Below are positions 62,124 through 64,000 of a stretch of DNA of 64,000 nucleotides, one piece after another. The notes beneath the pieces were generated by a model. The model was not told where the DNA came from. It made no database searches and saw nothing but the letters and a program-made list of their open reading frames with translations. A program made the translations under genes and the position numbers. Numbering within the stretch: the stretch's first letter is position 1; each line of letters opens with the position of its first letter. Source of the DNA: Euryodendron excelsum (lineage: Eukaryota > Streptophyta > Magnoliopsida > Ericales > Pentaphylacaceae); NCBI GenBank assembly GCA_033060915.1, contig CM065387.1, forward strand, positions 40,427,501 to 40,491,500, written 5' to 3'.

Positions 62124-62836
62124 TGATGGGGATTAATTTGACAATGACTGATCAGGACTCTAACAATGGGCTAATTGTCGCTTATATCGAAGGCATGACA
62201 CCCAAAGTACATGTCAAGCAAGAAAACAATGGAGATCAACCCTAAGAGCTCCAGCTGACTCGAGCATGACTGAGCAGACCATGCTTGAGCACGACCAAGC
62301 ACGACCATGCCGAACATAACCGAGCAGACCTTGTGAAACGGTGCTGATCATTCCTCCCCACCTGCCACGCCAGTGGGGGCCATCACTGACAACCCAATCA
62401 TGGTAACGTGCTCCCAACTCCAGGACCTTGCATGTAACAAGAGGTAGTCACCTTCTCCACTTTGACACACGCCTAAGAGAACACCACGTGTGAGTTGGAC
62501 AACTACTCCCCTCATTATATTGTCATAAGTCTGTCCCTCCAATGCTACGCTGCCACGTAGAGAGACAACCATCTCTTATTATCTCTATATATGTAACGCT
62601 CTCCTGGGGCTACCAGGAGGTCTACCCATATAAAAGGAAAATTCATTTTCTTCAACAAGATACGCAAACATAAACGCTAGTCAAAACTCTATTAAAATAT
62701 CTCCATAAATTTAATTTTAAAATCGGAATGTCTTTGACAGACACCACACCGGTGTTTCTCGCCCCTCTTTACCTCTTAGACTACTAAAGCAGCTCACTGC
62801 TAGTCTGAAGATGCCCATCACTTTACTGCATTATCA
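62124..62836 (+). mobile_element. Solo LTR, 713 bp, with perfect 5-bp target duplication
   Basis: It starts TGATGGGGATTA and ends CTGCATTATCA (TGAT...ATCA tips). ATTTT lies on both sides (62119-62123 and 62837-62841). A TATA box ATATAAAAGG is at about 62627-62636, followed by a U5-like ATCGGAATGTCTTTGACAGA and CACACCGGTG. Same family as the LTR piece ending at 38099. GC-richer than its surroundings. The minus-strand frames at 62214-62572 are incidental. Confidence 0.85.
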
Positions 62837-62841
62837 ATTTT

Positions 62842-64000
62842 TAGATTTGATGAAGAGTTTGAGTACTTGGACTTTGCAGCAATGAAAGTGTTCAAATAGT
62901 TGGGACTCTGAGAGGTTTTTTGAAAAATAATTATTGAATTTGATGAAGAGTCTGAGTTCAACTGTAGCCACGAAAGTTTAGTTTGTCAAAAATAACAATG
63001 TAAGTACCTTTTACATTGAAAGTATCTATTAAGTTGCATTTGATGCATATTTATGTTTCGCAGTGTGTAAATGATTCCACTTGTTGTTCTGCATGTTTAA
63101 TTTTATTATATTTTAATTTATTTTTTACTCTACTTACAGGTTGATTGTTATTTGAATAAATTATACTGTTCACCCTTAAGATTAAATAAAAATTGAGACA
63201 GTATTTCTTTCGTTCTGACAATTAAACCGTATTCCCTTGCTTTTAAAACTTTTGAAAAGAATCCCCCTCCCCGTTAAACCAACATTAGTTGACTAGGTCA
63301 AATTATGATTTTAATTAATTTTCTAAACTGCGCTTGAGCAATAATTAACAAAAATAAATTACATTAATAACAAATCTCTCTAAACTTATCACGAACTCCG
63401 GTCACTACCTTAGCGTCCTCTGTTTATCTTCCTCCTCCTCTTCTTCTTCTTCTTCTTCTTTTCTCTCTCTCTCTCTCTCTCTCACACACAAACACACACA
63501 CACACAAACGCATAGCCCCCTCAAATTAGGGCCACCTTCCCAGCCACCCCCATCAACCACCATTTTTGAAGACCCTAACCTAGCTGCAAATACTCACAAG
63601 CTACCATTTTCGAAAACCCACTTCGATTCCTCCCCCTTGAACAAATTGAACAGATCGCACCCGTTGAATGGGTTGAGAGAGAGAGAGAGAGAGAGAGATG
63701 AGGCGATGGTGGTGTGCGATTGCCAATCTCGAATCGCAGGCGTTATATCATGGTGTTGTGGGATAGCCAATCTCGATGGTGGCTGCTACATCAGATTTGT
63801 GGGGCTATGCTCACAATCACATATATGAGCTCAGTTGAGTCTGTATATGTAAAGGTATATATGCCATATATATATATTTGCGTGTGTGTATTTTTATATA
63901 ATAAAAATATTATTCTTTCAGAATTTATAATTATAATTTTAAATTAAAATAATAAAACAGCAACAGTTTTATAATTAAAATATATCTTAGTAAATTTTTT
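62842..64000. other. Right-edge region with microsatellites; possible gene 5' end
   Basis: Compound microsatellite CTT/CT/CA at 63425-63510. 63511-63640 is C-rich and leader-like. A GA run at 63677-63699 directly precedes ATGAGGCGATGG, as in the monooxygenase genes, but the reading frames that follow have no recognised domain. It might be the start of a gene cut by the window edge; I cannot support a product. Confidence 0.35.

Noticed and set aside
62214..62572. Two overlapping minus-strand frames
   Set aside because: They lie inside the 713-bp solo LTR and are not conserved-looking.
63637..63947. Gene start after a GA repeat at the right edge
   Set aside because: The context resembles the monooxygenase starts but the peptides do not (no GxGxxG) and have no domain; kept only as a possibility.

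Overview
The window is nuclear DNA of a flowering plant, most likely a dicot. It shows AT-rich intergenic DNA, GT-AG introns of 0.3-3 kb, microsatellites, nested LTR, hAT, Mutator and LINE debris, and proteins of plant-only families. All exon boundaries were read by eye from frame continuity, splice sites and comparison between copies; no search was run. I see no rRNA, tRNA, CRISPR or prokaryotic features.

Layout. (1) 1-12.7 kb is mobile DNA. A broken hAT transposase gene (about 430-7271) is split by a 5.3 kb solo-LTR-like element (790-6072). A second element of the same family lies in the opposite orientation at 7533-12684. (2) 12.7-48.5 kb holds a decayed tandem array of FAD-dependent monooxygenase genes (plant MO1/MO2 type, flavoprotein hydroxylase fold). 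Copy A (16712-22225) is open but has lost the 51-nt exon 3. Copy B (30022-35279) is complete (402 aa, six exons). Copy C (about 44390-48450) lacks exons 1-2, has a stop in exon 3, carries a solo LTR in an intron and breaks off inside exon 6. Scraps of at least one more copy lie at about 35361-35440 and 41315-41475. Between the copies are a LINE fragment (23.0-24.0 kb), LTR and gag-like fragments (37.2-38.8 kb) and a Mutator-like element with TIRs (41.58-44.21 kb). (3) 49.9-55.5 kb holds the 5' half of a CLASSY-type (CLSY3/CLSY4-like) gene of the RNA-directed DNA methylation pathway. It ends before the SNF2 ATPase domain. Exon-like pieces I cannot name follow, with a LINE 3' end inserted in the last one. 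(4) 57.8-64 kb is intergenic, with MITEs, two related degenerate repeats, a 713 bp solo LTR with a perfect 5-bp target duplication, and microsatellites at the right edge.

No operon-like cooperation is expected. The monooxygenase copies share ancestry rather than a pathway, and the CLASSY fragment is unrelated to them. The most informative content is comparative: loss of one symmetric exon in copy A, stepwise decay of copy C, the inverted pair of 5-kb LTRs, and MITEs that look like derivatives of the local Mutator-like element.
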